Of a stretch of 64,000 nt of DNA, positions 26,759-36,300 are shown piece after piece. A program made the position numbers and the translations under genes. The DNA comes from Cyclobacteriaceae bacterium. Lineage in GTDB: Bacteria > Bacteroidota > Bacteroidia > Cytophagales > Cyclobacteriaceae. Positions within the stretch are counted from its first letter, which is position 1, and each line of letters starts with the position of its first letter. The notes under the pieces were generated by a model. That model searched no databases. It saw only the letters and a list, made by a program, of their open reading frames with translations, and was not told the DNA's origin. The stretch covers positions 33,788-97,787 of the forward strand of contig JAGQYK010000007.1 of assembly GCA_020436125.1 (NCBI GenBank). Reading direction: 5' to 3'.

Positions 26759-27523
26759 ATGAAAAACCTTTACCTACCGTTTATAGTTGCTTTGATAGGG
26801 TGGTCTTGTCAGACGACTACAGAACAGCAGGATGATGCCTACTACAACCCTCCTGCTGAAGGGTTTAATGCAGCAGAATCTGATCCTGCAGCCATCGAAT
26901 TGGCGGATAGTATAATGGTTGCTATAGGTGGAAGAAAAAACTGGGATGCGACACGCTTTATTTCATGGAATTTTTTCGGAGCCCGAGATTTAGTTTGGGA
27001 TAAGAAAGATGGACGAGTGCGCATTGAAAGTAGTCGTGACAGCACGATTTATCTTCTTAACCTGAATACCATGGAAGGCAAAGTGCAGATAAAAGGACAA
27101 GAATTGACCGAGGCGGATTCATTGACAAAGATGCTGGACCGTGCCAAGAGAATATGGATTAATGACTCTTATTGGTTAGTGATGCCGTTTAAACTCAAGG
27201 ACTCTGGTGTCACACTAAAGTACATGGGGGAAGACACGCTCGTGAATAATAAGTATTACAATGTATTGCAATTAACATTTGAAAATGTAGGAGTGACTCC
27301 CCAGAACAAATATGACCTTTATGTTGACGTTCATGAAAAACTGATAAAGTCTTGGTCATACTATAGTGATGCATCCAGCGACACCGCCAACTGGACACGC
27401 CCCTGGGACAATTATCAAAAGTATGGTAATATTTTGCTATCGGCCGATCGTTCTGATGATGGAGGCCCCAAAAATGTGGCGATTGATGAAGAAATGTCAG
27501 ATGATGTGTTTACTAAATTTTAA
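26759..27523 (+). CDS. Lipoprotein, function unknown (possible DUF6503-like)
   Basis: A 254-residue lipoprotein with lipobox GWSC (Cys about residue 17) and a Thr/Gln/Asp-rich start to the mature chain. The motif SIMVAIGGRKNWDATRFISW, then repeated beta strands (LVWDKKDGRVRIES; YYNVLQLTFENVG; YDLYVDVHEKLIKSW), resembles outer-membrane-lipoprotein sorting folds (LolA/LppX-like) and, from memory, the DUF6503 group. It opens a same-strand run through HutF, with 9 bp to the next gene. No enzymatic motif is visible. Confidence 0.65.
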   Translation: MKNLYLPFIVALIGWSCQTTTEQQDDAYYNPPAEGFNAAESDPAAIELADSIMVAIGGRKNWDATRFISWNFFGARDLVWDKKDGRVRIESSRDSTIYLLNLNTMEGKVQIKGQELTEADSLTKMLDRAKRIWINDSYWLVMPFKLKDSGVTLKYMGEDTLVNNKYYNVLQLTFENVGVTPQNKYDLYVDVHEKLIKSWSYYSDASSDTANWTRPWDNYQKYGNILLSADRSDDGGPKNVAIDEEMSDDVFTKF

Positions 27524-27532
27524 TAAAGCCAT

Positions 27533-28051
27533 ATGCTATTAAATCTGGAATCTATACCTCATTTCTACAAGGGATATGTTAAGCTTATTGAAGAAACGGA
27601 TCCTATTCAGGCATTGCGAATTTCTGGCCACCGAGCGCAAGAGCTGATGCATAGCATTCCGGCCGCGAAACAGGATTTTAAGTATGCTGATGATAAATGG
27701 ACGATTAGAGAATTACTGTGTCATATGATTGATACGGAAAGGGTCTTTGTATACAGGGCGTTGCGATTCGCAAGAAATGACAGAACACCATTGTCAGGAT
27801 TTGATGAAAAATTGTACGCACCAGAGTCAAATGCACATGGAAGGGAGCTGAAGAGTATTATTACCGAGATGGCTCATTTGAGAACATCAACCATTGACCT
27901 CTTTGCAAGCTTTACTCCAGAAATGCTTTCGAGGAAGGGCATCGCCAACGAAAATGAATTTTCAGTAGCATCACAAGGCTTTATCATTGCCGGGCACGAG
28001 ACACATCATCTCAATGTTTTAAAAGAAAGATATTTCAGTGCCTGGAATTGA
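27533..28051 (+). CDS. DinB-family protein
   Basis: A 172-residue four-helix protein of the DinB/YfiT superfamily. The three metal-binding His positions appear as LLCHMIDTERVF in the second helix and GHETHHLNVLKERY near the C-terminus. Family members include thiol S-transferases and metal-dependent hydrolases; the substrate is not evident. It is cytoplasmic (no signal). The stop TGA shares one base with the ATG of the next gene (TGATG), so translation is likely coupled to the PBP4-type gene. Confidence 0.85.
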   Translation: MLLNLESIPHFYKGYVKLIEETDPIQALRISGHRAQELMHSIPAAKQDFKYADDKWTIRELLCHMIDTERVFVYRALRFARNDRTPLSGFDEKLYAPESNAHGRELKSIITEMAHLRTSTIDLFASFTPEMLSRKGIANENEFSVASQGFIIAGHETHHLNVLKERYFSAWN

Positions 28052-29337
28052 TGGGGAGAATTAGCGTCTATTTTTCATTTCTTTTACTGGTATCGTGCGC
28101 TCCGCACTTTAAACTCCAAAAGGAGCTAGCCAAAAGCGAATCCAAATTTCAAGAGCACTTAGGACTGTTAATCTATGACCCCGAAACCAGAAAAACGATA
28201 ATAGATTACAATTCAGACAAGTACTTTACTCCTGCTTCTAATACTAAAATCTTTACATTATTAAGTAGTCTTCATTTGATCGGAGATTCGATACCTGCAT
28301 TTCGTTATGTAGAAAGAAACGATTCTTTGATTTTTTGGGGAACAGGGGATCCATCATTCTTGTATTCAAAAGTTTTTCAAAATGATAGGGCCTATCAATT
28401 TCTGAAAGATCAAACTTCATCTCTTTATTTTTCTTCCTCCAATTTTTATCAGGATCATTTCGGGCCTGGCTGGGCCTGGGATGATTACAATTACAGTTTT
28501 TCACCGGAGCGATCATCATTTCCGATCTATGGTAATAACTTAACGATTACCGATAGCACTGATCAAAATATTAGAGTTTATCCCTTACTGTTTGAGGACT
28601 CCATTAAGGTAATTCAGATGGAGGGTAAAGGAAGGAGAATACATCGGGGTATTAATGACAATTCAATCAATTATTATGCTAGTAACGACACCTCCTCATT
28701 TACTAGGGAGATTCCTTTTCATGTAACACCTAAAGTAATTACTTCACTTTTGAGAGATACGTTACAACGTGACATAACATGGGTTGAAGAAAAATTACCA
28801 TCTGAGACACTAACTTTATTTAGCATTCCTTCCGACAGCCTTTATAAGGTGATGATGCAGGAGAGTGATAATTTTATTGCGGAACAATTGTTGCAGATGT
28901 GTGCGGGAATAATAAGTGATTCGCTCAAAACGGATATTGCTATCAAGTACGTAAAAGACAATTTCTTATTTGATCTACCAGATGAACCTCAATGGGTAGA
29001 TGGTTCTGGTTTATCGAGGTATAATTTATTTACTCCGCGCTCGATTGTGAAGTTGTGGGAGAAAATTTTAGCATTGGTACCACAAGAAAGATTGTTTCCG
29101 CTATTGGCCATTGGGGGTGAAGCCGGAACGATTAAAAACTACTATAAGTCCTCTCCGGCTTATATTTATGGTAAAACAGGTACCCTTAGTAATAATCACT
29201 GCCTGAGTGGCTACCTTATTACTAAAAGGGGGAGATTGTTGATATTTAGTTTTATGAATAATAATTACACGGCTTCATCTGTTGACATTAAGAAAAATAT
29301 GGAGTCCGTTTTACTGGAAATACATGAACGCTACTAA
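28051..29337 (+). CDS. D-alanyl-D-alanine carboxypeptidase, PBP4 family (S13)
   Basis: A 428-residue lipoprotein (lipobox LVSC, Cys about residue 15) that should trim or open peptidoglycan peptides in the periplasm. The S13 triad of motifs is present: SNTK within TPASNTKIFTLLS, SDN within MMQESDNFIAEQLL, and KTG within YGKTGTLSNNH. It is somewhat shorter than E. coli DacB, fitting a reduced domain II/III insertion. The ATG at 28051 is chosen over the TTG one codon earlier. Its last 14 bases overlap the start of the GH3 gene, linking two cell-wall enzymes. Confidence 0.88.
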   Translation: MGRISVYFSFLLLVSCAPHFKLQKELAKSESKFQEHLGLLIYDPETRKTIIDYNSDKYFTPASNTKIFTLLSSLHLIGDSIPAFRYVERNDSLIFWGTGDPSFLYSKVFQNDRAYQFLKDQTSSLYFSSSNFYQDHFGPGWAWDDYNYSFSPERSSFPIYGNNLTITDSTDQNIRVYPLLFEDSIKVIQMEGKGRRIHRGINDNSINYYASNDTSSFTREIPFHVTPKVITSLLRDTLQRDITWVEEKLPSETLTLFSIPSDSLYKVMMQESDNFIAEQLLQMCAGIISDSLKTDIAIKYVKDNFLFDLPDEPQWVDGSGLSRYNLFTPRSIVKLWEKILALVPQERLFPLLAIGGEAGTIKNYYKSSPAYIYGKTGTLSNNHCLSGYLITKRGRLLIFSFMNNNYTASSVDIKKNMESVLLEIHERY

Positions 29338-30577
29338 TAAGGTTGGATTATTTTTATTATCGATCTGTGCATTGGTGAATCCCATAAATGCCCAGGAAAG
29401 GGATAGCTTGGATATTAAAATTGGTCAGATGATCCTAATTGGCGTTCCTGGAACTGAAGTAGATCCTTTAGTGCTAAAGGAAATACAGGATGGAAAAGCC
29501 GGATCTATTATTTTCTTTGAAAAGAATATCGCCTCCAAAAATTCATTCAAACGATTGAGGGACATGGCGTGGACTTATCAACATACAGCACCTATCCCTC
29601 TGTTTATTTCAATTGATGAGGAAGGCGGAAGGGTAAATCGTTTAAAAGAAAAATATGGATTTCCGAGATCGATCTCTGCGGCCGATATGAGTGTTTCAAT
29701 TGATTCAGCGCACTATTATGGGGAAACAACAGCGGCTACACTTATCGGCTTGGGAATCAATGTTAATTTTGCCCCTGTTGTAGATGTGGCCATCAATCCA
29801 AATAATCCTGTAATCACAAAAATCGGACGATCATTTTCATCGAATGAAGATTCTGTAACACTATATGCCAAAGAATTTATTAAGACGCACCGAAAGCTAG
29901 GAGTAATTACAACTTTGAAGCACTTCCCTGGACATGGTAGCTCAGAGAGTGACACGCATTATGGAATAGCAGATGTCACCAAAACATGGCAATCGAAAGA
30001 ACTTAAACCCTACCAATCATTAATTGATTCCGGATATGTGGATGCAATCATGACAGCCCACATCGTAAATAAAAATCTTGATGCCCAATCATTGCCTGGC
30101 ACATTGTCCACGCAAATTTTGGATTCATTATTGAGAAAAACTTTGAAGTTTGATGGCGTTGTTTTTTCTGATGATATGCAGATGCATGCCATCACTAAGC
30201 ATTATGGGTTTGAGGAAGCCATTAAACTGGCTGTAAATGCAGGAGTGGATATACTGACATTTTCAAATAATATTCAAGGGAGTGAAGACCGTACTGTGGA
30301 TAGGGTACATTCTATCATTAAAAAATTTGTTATGGATGGCACAATACCGGCCAACAGAATTGATGAATCCTTTCAAAGGATCATGAAACTTAAGAAAAGG
30401 ATGAGTACATCTCAGGCTGACTACTTTCGAGCAGAATGGTTAAAGACACAACGAGAATTGGATGTGTTTAAGACTAAGCTCAAGAAAAGTGAAAGTGAAT
30501 TGGAAATGCTAAAGAACAAGCAGGTGATAATTGAAAAGGATGAGTTAAAGTCAAAGAAGAATAAAAGGAAAAATTAA
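29324..30577 (+). CDS. Exported glycoside hydrolase family 3, beta-N-acetylhexosaminidase-like
   Basis: A 417-residue NagZ-type enzyme cleaving beta-linked N-acetylglucosamine, probably from muropeptides. The start is ATG 29324 (MNATNKVGLF), giving a signal peptide ending near NAQ at residue 23. Motifs are SIDEEGGRVNRLKEKYGFPR, the catalytic loop KHFPGHGSSESDTHYG (NagZ Asp-His acid/base dyad) and nucleophile Asp in GVVFSDDMQMHAI. Unlike cytosolic NagZ, it has an export signal. The last 50 residues are a charged coiled coil (KTKLKKSESELEMLKNKQ). It overlaps the PBP4 gene and abuts hutG directly. Confidence 0.9.
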   Translation: MNATNKVGLFLLSICALVNPINAQERDSLDIKIGQMILIGVPGTEVDPLVLKEIQDGKAGSIIFFEKNIASKNSFKRLRDMAWTYQHTAPIPLFISIDEEGGRVNRLKEKYGFPRSISAADMSVSIDSAHYYGETTAATLIGLGINVNFAPVVDVAINPNNPVITKIGRSFSSNEDSVTLYAKEFIKTHRKLGVITTLKHFPGHGSSESDTHYGIADVTKTWQSKELKPYQSLIDSGYVDAIMTAHIVNKNLDAQSLPGTLSTQILDSLLRKTLKFDGVVFSDDMQMHAITKHYGFEEAIKLAVNAGVDILTFSNNIQGSEDRTVDRVHSIIKKFVMDGTIPANRIDESFQRIMKLKKRMSTSQADYFRAEWLKTQRELDVFKTKLKKSESELEMLKNKQVIIEKDELKSKKNKRKN

Positions 30578-31378
30578 TTGGAACCCTTTGTAGTAAATAT
30601 TCCCAAGGAATCCAGAGTTCCTATTTTGCTCAGCTCACCACATAGTGGTATTGCATTTCCTAATGAATTGACGGAGGAATATAAGAAGGAACTTATTTCG
30701 CAACCAAATGACACCGACTGGTTTGTGGATAAGTTGTATGATTTTGCCCCTGCTATGGGCATCACTACTATAAGTGCAGTTTATAGCAGGTGGGTTATTG
30801 ATTTGAATAGGGACCCTGAAAGTAAACCGCTCTATACGGATGGTAGAATAATTACGGCACTTTGTCCAACAACCAATTTTTTTGGCAATTTGATTTATAG
30901 TGACGGCCGAACTGAGGTGGCTCAGGAGGAAGTTGAGAGAAGAGTAAAAGCATATTATAATCCCTATCACGATAAGGTGGGAGAATTGTTACTCGATTTA
31001 AAAAATCAGTTTGGTAAAGTGCTTCTGTGGGATTGTCATTCCATACGACAATTTGTTCCAACTATTCACAAAGAAAAATTCCCTGATCTTATTCTTGGAG
31101 ATGCCGATGGCACTTCCGCTTCACCCGGATTGATTGAGGCAGCGATAGGTGGATTGGAAGATTCTAATTATCAGGTCAACCATAACCATCCATTTAAGGG
31201 AGGATACATCACGCGTTATTTTGGTAGGCCTTCGGAAAACCAGCACGCTTTGCAACTCGAAATGAGTAAGGTGAAATACATGAATGATGAAGAGCTTCAG
31301 TATGATCCGAAGAGAGCTGAAGAAGTACGCAGGGTTTTGAAAAATACTTTTGAAAGATTAATTGATGTACTCGAATAA
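30578..31378 (+). CDS. hutG: N-formylglutamate amidohydrolase
   Basis: A 266-residue cytoplasmic hydrolase turning N-formylglutamate into formate and glutamate, last step of the histidine degradation branch that uses HutF. Family motifs are LLSSPHSGIAFP (metal-binding His), NDTDWFVDKLYDF, SRWVIDLNRDPES and LLWDCHSIR. The start is a TTG at 30578, immediately after the TAA of the GH3 gene; no ATG lies close. HutF follows after 1 bp. hutH, hutU and hutI are not in the window. Confidence 0.9.
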   Translation: MEPFVVNIPKESRVPILLSSPHSGIAFPNELTEEYKKELISQPNDTDWFVDKLYDFAPAMGITTISAVYSRWVIDLNRDPESKPLYTDGRIITALCPTTNFFGNLIYSDGRTEVAQEEVERRVKAYYNPYHDKVGELLLDLKNQFGKVLLWDCHSIRQFVPTIHKEKFPDLILGDADGTSASPGLIEAAIGGLEDSNYQVNHNHPFKGGYITRYFGRPSENQHALQLEMSKVKYMNDEELQYDPKRAEEVRRVLKNTFERLIDVLE

Positions 31379-31379
31379 A

Positions 31380-33203
31380 ATGGACTCGAATCAGGGAAGT
31401 TGGTCAACGGATAAATCTCCGGGTGCAATACTTGGCTTTGCCAGAGAGATGAGAAAAAATCCGACTGAGGCTGAAAATTTGTTATGGGAGAATCTTCGTA
31501 ACAAAAAGTTAGGAGGGTTAAAGTTTCGAAGACAGCAACCTATGGAGGGGTTTATTCTTGATTTTTATTGTCATGAGGTAAAATTGGGTGTTGAAGTACA
31601 TGGGCCTGACCACCATAAAACCGAACAAAAGAAATATGATGAACTTCGGACATCTTATTTGGAAGAATTCGGAATTGAGATAATTCGATTTTCGAATGAA
31701 GAAGTAACACAAACAATGAGAAATGTTTTAGGGAAGATACGGGAAGTGACAAAGAGAAAGTTAGAAGAAAGCCCCTCTCCCCGACCTCGTTCCTCGGTCA
31801 CCCCTCTCCCTGGGGAGAGGGGAGGGGGTGAGGGACTTACCTACTTCAAATTAAAAGGGCTTCTTCAAAGAGATCAGTGGATAAGCCCTGCTTTTGTAGG
31901 CGTTGATAATTCGGGGATAATAAAATATTTATCAAGTACTTCTCCTTCAGATGGTTTTGCCATGGATACCGTGGATGGATATGCTATACCGGGGTTTCAA
32001 AATGCTCATTCTCATGCTTTTCAGTATGGGATGGCGGGGCTTGCTGAAAATCACCCCATGGGAACCAGAGATGATTTCTGGTCATGGCGAGAGGCGATGT
32101 ATCAATGTGCACTTTCTGTTGATCCGGATCAGGCAGAGGCTATTGCAACTATGCTTTACTCAGAAATGGTGCGTCATGGTTATACACAGGTGGCAGAGTT
32201 TCATTACCTTCATCATGATAAGGAGGGTCACCATTATAACAATCTGGCTGAGTTAGGCGAACGTATGGTGGCAGCTGCCCAAAGAGCAGGAATAAAGATC
32301 ACACTGGTTCCTGTTTTTTATCAGAAGGGAACATTTGGTAAGGAACCACAACCTCGTCAGAGGAGATTCATTTCAAAATCAGTGGATGAGTACCTTCAAC
32401 TTTTCGAAGCTTCAAAAAAAGTAATTAAACATTATAATGATGCTTCTTTAGCTTTCAGCATCCATTCATTGCGGGCTGTGGATTTAAATGATATCATTAA
32501 AACAATTGAACACATGCCCTCTGATTTGCCGTTTCATATTCATGTGGCAGAACAGAAAAAGGAAGTAGCAGATTGTATTGATCATTGTGGTAAGCGTCCT
32601 ATGCAGTGGGTGTTGGATCACCTTTCTGTAGATGAAAGATTCCACTTAGTTCATTCTACTCATTTGGATGATGATGAATTATCGAGGTTAGCAAAGTCAG
32701 GAGCAAGTGTCGTATTGTGTCCTTCAACAGAAGGTAATTTGGGAGATGGTATTTTTAGGATGAAAGAGTTTGTGAAACTGGGAGGCAGATGGTCGATTGG
32801 AACGGATAGTCATATCGGTATTAATCCATTGGAAGAATTCAGAATGATAGATTACCGGCAAAGATTGGTGAGTAATGAAAGAAATACGTTTGACGGAGAT
32901 GCAGCACATTATATGATCAATGAGGAAGTTGTTTCCGGGCGAAAGGCAATGGGAATTAATTCTATTGACAATTTTGAAATAGGGAAACCGTTTGATGCAC
33001 TCATATTTAATGCTAAGTCTCCGCTGGTGTCAGCAACCTCACTTAAAAACCTCGTATCTACAATCGTTTATTCTGCCGATTCAAATTACAATTTGGGGAC
33101 CATAATCAATGGAAGGTGGGTTGTGAAAAACAACAAGCATAGGAATGAAGAAGCAATTAGAAATAGTTTCACACTCGCGCTTCAGCAGATGAAGAACCGT
33201 TAA
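31380..33203 (+). CDS. hutF: Fusion: DUF559 nuclease-like domain + formimidoylglutamate deiminase HutF
   Basis: A 607-residue protein in three parts. Residues 15-125 are a DUF559 (Vsr/PD-(D/E)XK-like) domain: MRKNPTEAENLLWENLR, GLKFRRQQPMEGFILDFYC, KLGVEVHG, FGIEIIRFSNEEV. The usual ELDG is VEVHG here. Residues 130-153 are a linker read from a GC-rich repeat. From residue 155 (YFKLKGLLQ) the HutF amidohydrolase runs full length: NAHSHAFQ, HIHVAEQ, LVHSTHLDD and GTDSHIGINPLEE supply metal and substrate ligands. HutF converts N-formiminoglutamate to N-formylglutamate, the HutG substrate. No in-frame ATG, GTG or TTG sits at the HutF junction, so HutF should be made only as a fusion. Confidence 0.88.
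   Translation: MDSNQGSWSTDKSPGAILGFAREMRKNPTEAENLLWENLRNKKLGGLKFRRQQPMEGFILDFYCHEVKLGVEVHGPDHHKTEQKKYDELRTSYLEEFGIEIIRFSNEEVTQTMRNVLGKIREVTKRKLEESPSPRPRSSVTPLPGERGGGEGLTYFKLKGLLQRDQWISPAFVGVDNSGIIKYLSSTSPSDGFAMDTVDGYAIPGFQNAHSHAFQYGMAGLAENHPMGTRDDFWSWREAMYQCALSVDPDQAEAIATMLYSEMVRHGYTQVAEFHYLHHDKEGHHYNNLAELGERMVAAAQRAGIKITLVPVFYQKGTFGKEPQPRQRRFISKSVDEYLQLFEASKKVIKHYNDASLAFSIHSLRAVDLNDIIKTIEHMPSDLPFHIHVAEQKKEVADCIDHCGKRPMQWVLDHLSVDERFHLVHSTHLDDDELSRLAKSGASVVLCPSTEGNLGDGIFRMKEFVKLGGRWSIGTDSHIGINPLEEFRMIDYRQRLVSNERNTFDGDAAHYMINEEVVSGRKAMGINSIDNFEIGKPFDALIFNAKSPLVSATSLKNLVSTIVYSADSNYNLGTIINGRWVVKNNKHRNEEAIRNSFTLALQQMKNR
31770..31835. repeat. GC-rich palindromic repeat inside the DUF559-HutF gene
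   Basis: CCCCTCTCCC (31801-31810), TG, then GGGAGAGGGG (31813-31822) is a perfect inverted repeat, with further C-rich (CCCCTCTCCCCGACCTCG) and G-rich (AGGGGGTGAGGG) flanks. Similar CCCTCTCC/GGAGAGGG repeats are, from memory, found beside DUF559 genes in unrelated genomes. Translated in frame it gives SPSPRPRSSVTPLPGERGG. Confidence 0.75.
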
Positions 33204-33282
33204 TATTTCTTTGCCAAAATCGGATTATCTCTCAAAATTAGTCCCCATTTGGCCTCAGTAGACGATTTTTCGGTACCTGTGA

Positions 33283-33294
33283 CGGTCTAGACCG
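33283..33294. promoter_or_regulatory. 12-bp palindrome upstream of the first BNR gene
   Basis: CGGTCTAGACCG is a perfect palindrome 80 bp before the ATG at 33374. It could be an operator, but it has no second copy nearby and no regulator gene beside it. Confidence 0.25.
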
Positions 33295-33373
33295 ATGTAG
33301 CCGATCAAATAATACTTTTAGGATTCTTGCATAGGTTTTTAGTACTTAGCTAGTTCGAAAACCTAAAATTACT

Positions 33374-36300
33374 ATGAGAAAATTCTATCTACTTGCAGGT
33401 ATCCTCATGCTATCTGTAAGTCTTGTCTATGCGCAAAGAAAGCAAAAAAAGGCTCCTGCACAGCCTGCGCAAAGCACCCTTGATGCAGATTTGTATAAAG
33501 GGCTAAAGTGGCGAAACATTGGCCCTTACCGAGGTGGTAGGTCCAATGCTATTTCTGGAGTGGTTAATAACAACATGGTCTATTATACTGGCTATACAGG
33601 AGGAGGAGTTTGGAAAACAGAAAATGCAGGCGCTTCGTGGAAGAATATTTCTGATGGTTTTTTTAAGTCAGGTTCAGTAGGCGAAATCGCTATTTCTGAG
33701 TCTGATCCCAATGTTATTTATGTGGGAATGGGCGAGCATGCTGTTCGGGGCGTGATGACTACCTATGGAGACGGTGTTTATAAGTCTACCGATGCCGGGG
33801 CCACATGGAAGAACATGGGACTGGAGAAAACAAGACATATTTCTGAGATCGCAGTTCACCCAACAAACCCTGATGTTGTGCTAGTAGGCGCACAGGGGGC
33901 TGTTCATGGACCAAGTTCAGACAGAGGTGTTTATAAGTCGGTTGACGGAGGCGCTACCTGGAAGCGTACTTTGTATGTAGATGAGAACACGGGGGTATCA
34001 AGTCTTAATATGGACATGAATAACCCAAGAATATTGTATGCGGCTACTTGGGACCATAGACGTCTTCCCTGGAAAGTAGTGAGTGGAGGCCCTGGATCAG
34101 CCTTATGGAAATCTACGGACGGAGGAGATACTTGGAAAAAAATTGTTGAAGGTCTTCCAAAAGAATTGGGAAAGATGGGAGTTGCTGTGTCACGCGCCAA
34201 TTCCAACAGAGTGTATGCTATTGTAGAAACCGAAAAATCAAAATCTGGTCTTTACCGTTCTGATGACGGAGGCAATAAGTGGACCTTGTTGAGCAACAAT
34301 CAGGATATTAGTTCACGTTCATGGTACTACATGGAAGTATTCCCTGATCCAATTAACGAAGACATCGTGTATGTGTTAAATGCACCAGTGATGCGTTCTA
34401 TTGATGGAGGTAAAAACTTCTCAAGGGTATCAGTAGGTCATGGCGACACCCATGATTTATGGATTAACCCTAAGGATAACAACAATATGATATTGGGAGA
34501 CGATGGTGGAGGAGAAATTACTTTTAATCGCGGAGATACTTGGAGTACTCAGGGTAACCAGCCCACTGCTCAGTTTTATAGAGTTGCTGTTGACAATGTG
34601 TTCCCTTACAATGTATATGGAGGACAGCAGGATAATTCTTCAGTTGTAATTGCGAGCAGAACTAATTCAGCAGGTATTACAGAAAGAGATTGGTTCAATG
34701 GACCAGGCTGTGAAAGTGCATTTATCGTATTTGATCCAGAGAATCCTGAAAAACTAATGGGTGGATGTTACCAGGGAAATATTGATGTGTTGGATATTAA
34801 CACGGGAGAATCAAAAGACGTAAGAGAAGATCCCGCTACCTACCTGGCCTATGAGGCAAAGGATATGAAATACAGATTCAATTGGAATGCTCCGATTGTT
34901 TCATCCATTCAGGACAAGAACACGATTTATCATGCTGGTAATGTGGTTTTCAAGTCTACAGATTGGGGACAAAGCTGGGTTGAGATAAGCCCTGATTTGA
35001 CGAGAAATGAAGAAGCGAAACAAGGTGTAGGTGGTGGACCATTTACCAATGAAGGAGCAGGTGGAGAAAATTATAACACCATCAGTTACCTTGCAGTATC
35101 ACCTCATGAGAAGGATGTAATTTATACTGGTAGTGATTGTGGATTGGTTCACGTGACCAGAGATGGTGGTAAGAACTGGGAAAATATAACTCCTCCGGGA
35201 GTTCCTGAGTCTTTGGTTAGTTCAATTGAGGTTTCGCCATTTGACAAAGGCACTGCATATGTTGCGATTACTCGTTATAAGTTCAATGACTTCAGCAACA
35301 TGGCTTACAAGACTACCGATTATGGTAAAACGTGGACTAAGTTAGGTGGTGGTGTTGATCAGGATGATTTTATTAAAGTGGTCAGAGAGGATAAAAAAGT
35401 AAAAGACTTGTTATATGCAGGGTCAGAAAGAGGATTTTATATTTCTTATAACGGTGGGAGCTCATGGAGTAAATTCCAACTCAATCTGCCAGTGGTTCCT
35501 ATCACTGATTTAGTAATTCATGATAATGACTTGGTGGCTGCTACACAAGGCCGGGCATTTTGGATACTGGATGATTTAGGAGCAATACAACAATCAAAAG
35601 GAAAGTTTGGAGAAGAGAAGGTGAAATTATATACACCTAAACCTACTTATCGTTTGACGAGCTTTTCTCCATCATGGATGTCATTGCCTCCCAACGTAGG
35701 ACAAAATCCTATGAATGGTGTTATCCTTGATTATTATTTGAAGGAAAAAGCAGACTCTAATGTAGTGTCACTTCAAATTCAAGATTTGAGTGGTAATACC
35801 ATCAGGTCATATAGCAATATCAAAGACAAAAACTTCAAACCCTATCCTGGTGGCCCCCCTGCACCGCAGATTATACCAGCTGAAGCTGGCATTAATCGAT
35901 TTGCCTGGGATTTTCGTTATGAAACCATCAAAGATGTTCCTAATGCTTTTGTTTACGGAAGTTATAATGGTCATCGTGTAGGACCAGGTCGTTACAAGGC
36001 GGTGATTTCTTATGGAGGAGAAACTTCTTCTGTAGAATTTGAAGTTATTCCTGATCCAAGAGTGAAAGCAACAGCAGCGCAATGGGCAGAACAGCAGCAA
36101 TTTCTAACAGAGGTAGAATCTACCATTGAGGATATTCACGGCTCCATTAATTCGATAAGAGAAGTGAAAAAGCAAGTAGCATTGCATAATGAAGTATTGA
36201 AATCTAAAGACGATGCCAAAGAAGTGGTGGAGGCTGGAGAGCAATTACTAAAAAAGATCGAATCGTGGGAGTCAAACGTGATTGAGACAAGGCAAAAGAA

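Noticed and set aside
31380-31760. Restriction-modification or Vsr repair locus
   Set aside because: No methyltransferase is present, and the nuclease-like domain is joined to a metabolic enzyme.
31362-31860. Frameshifted or separate DUF559 gene upstream of hutF
   Set aside because: The frame is open without a stop from the DUF559 start through the whole of HutF, so it is one gene as sequenced.
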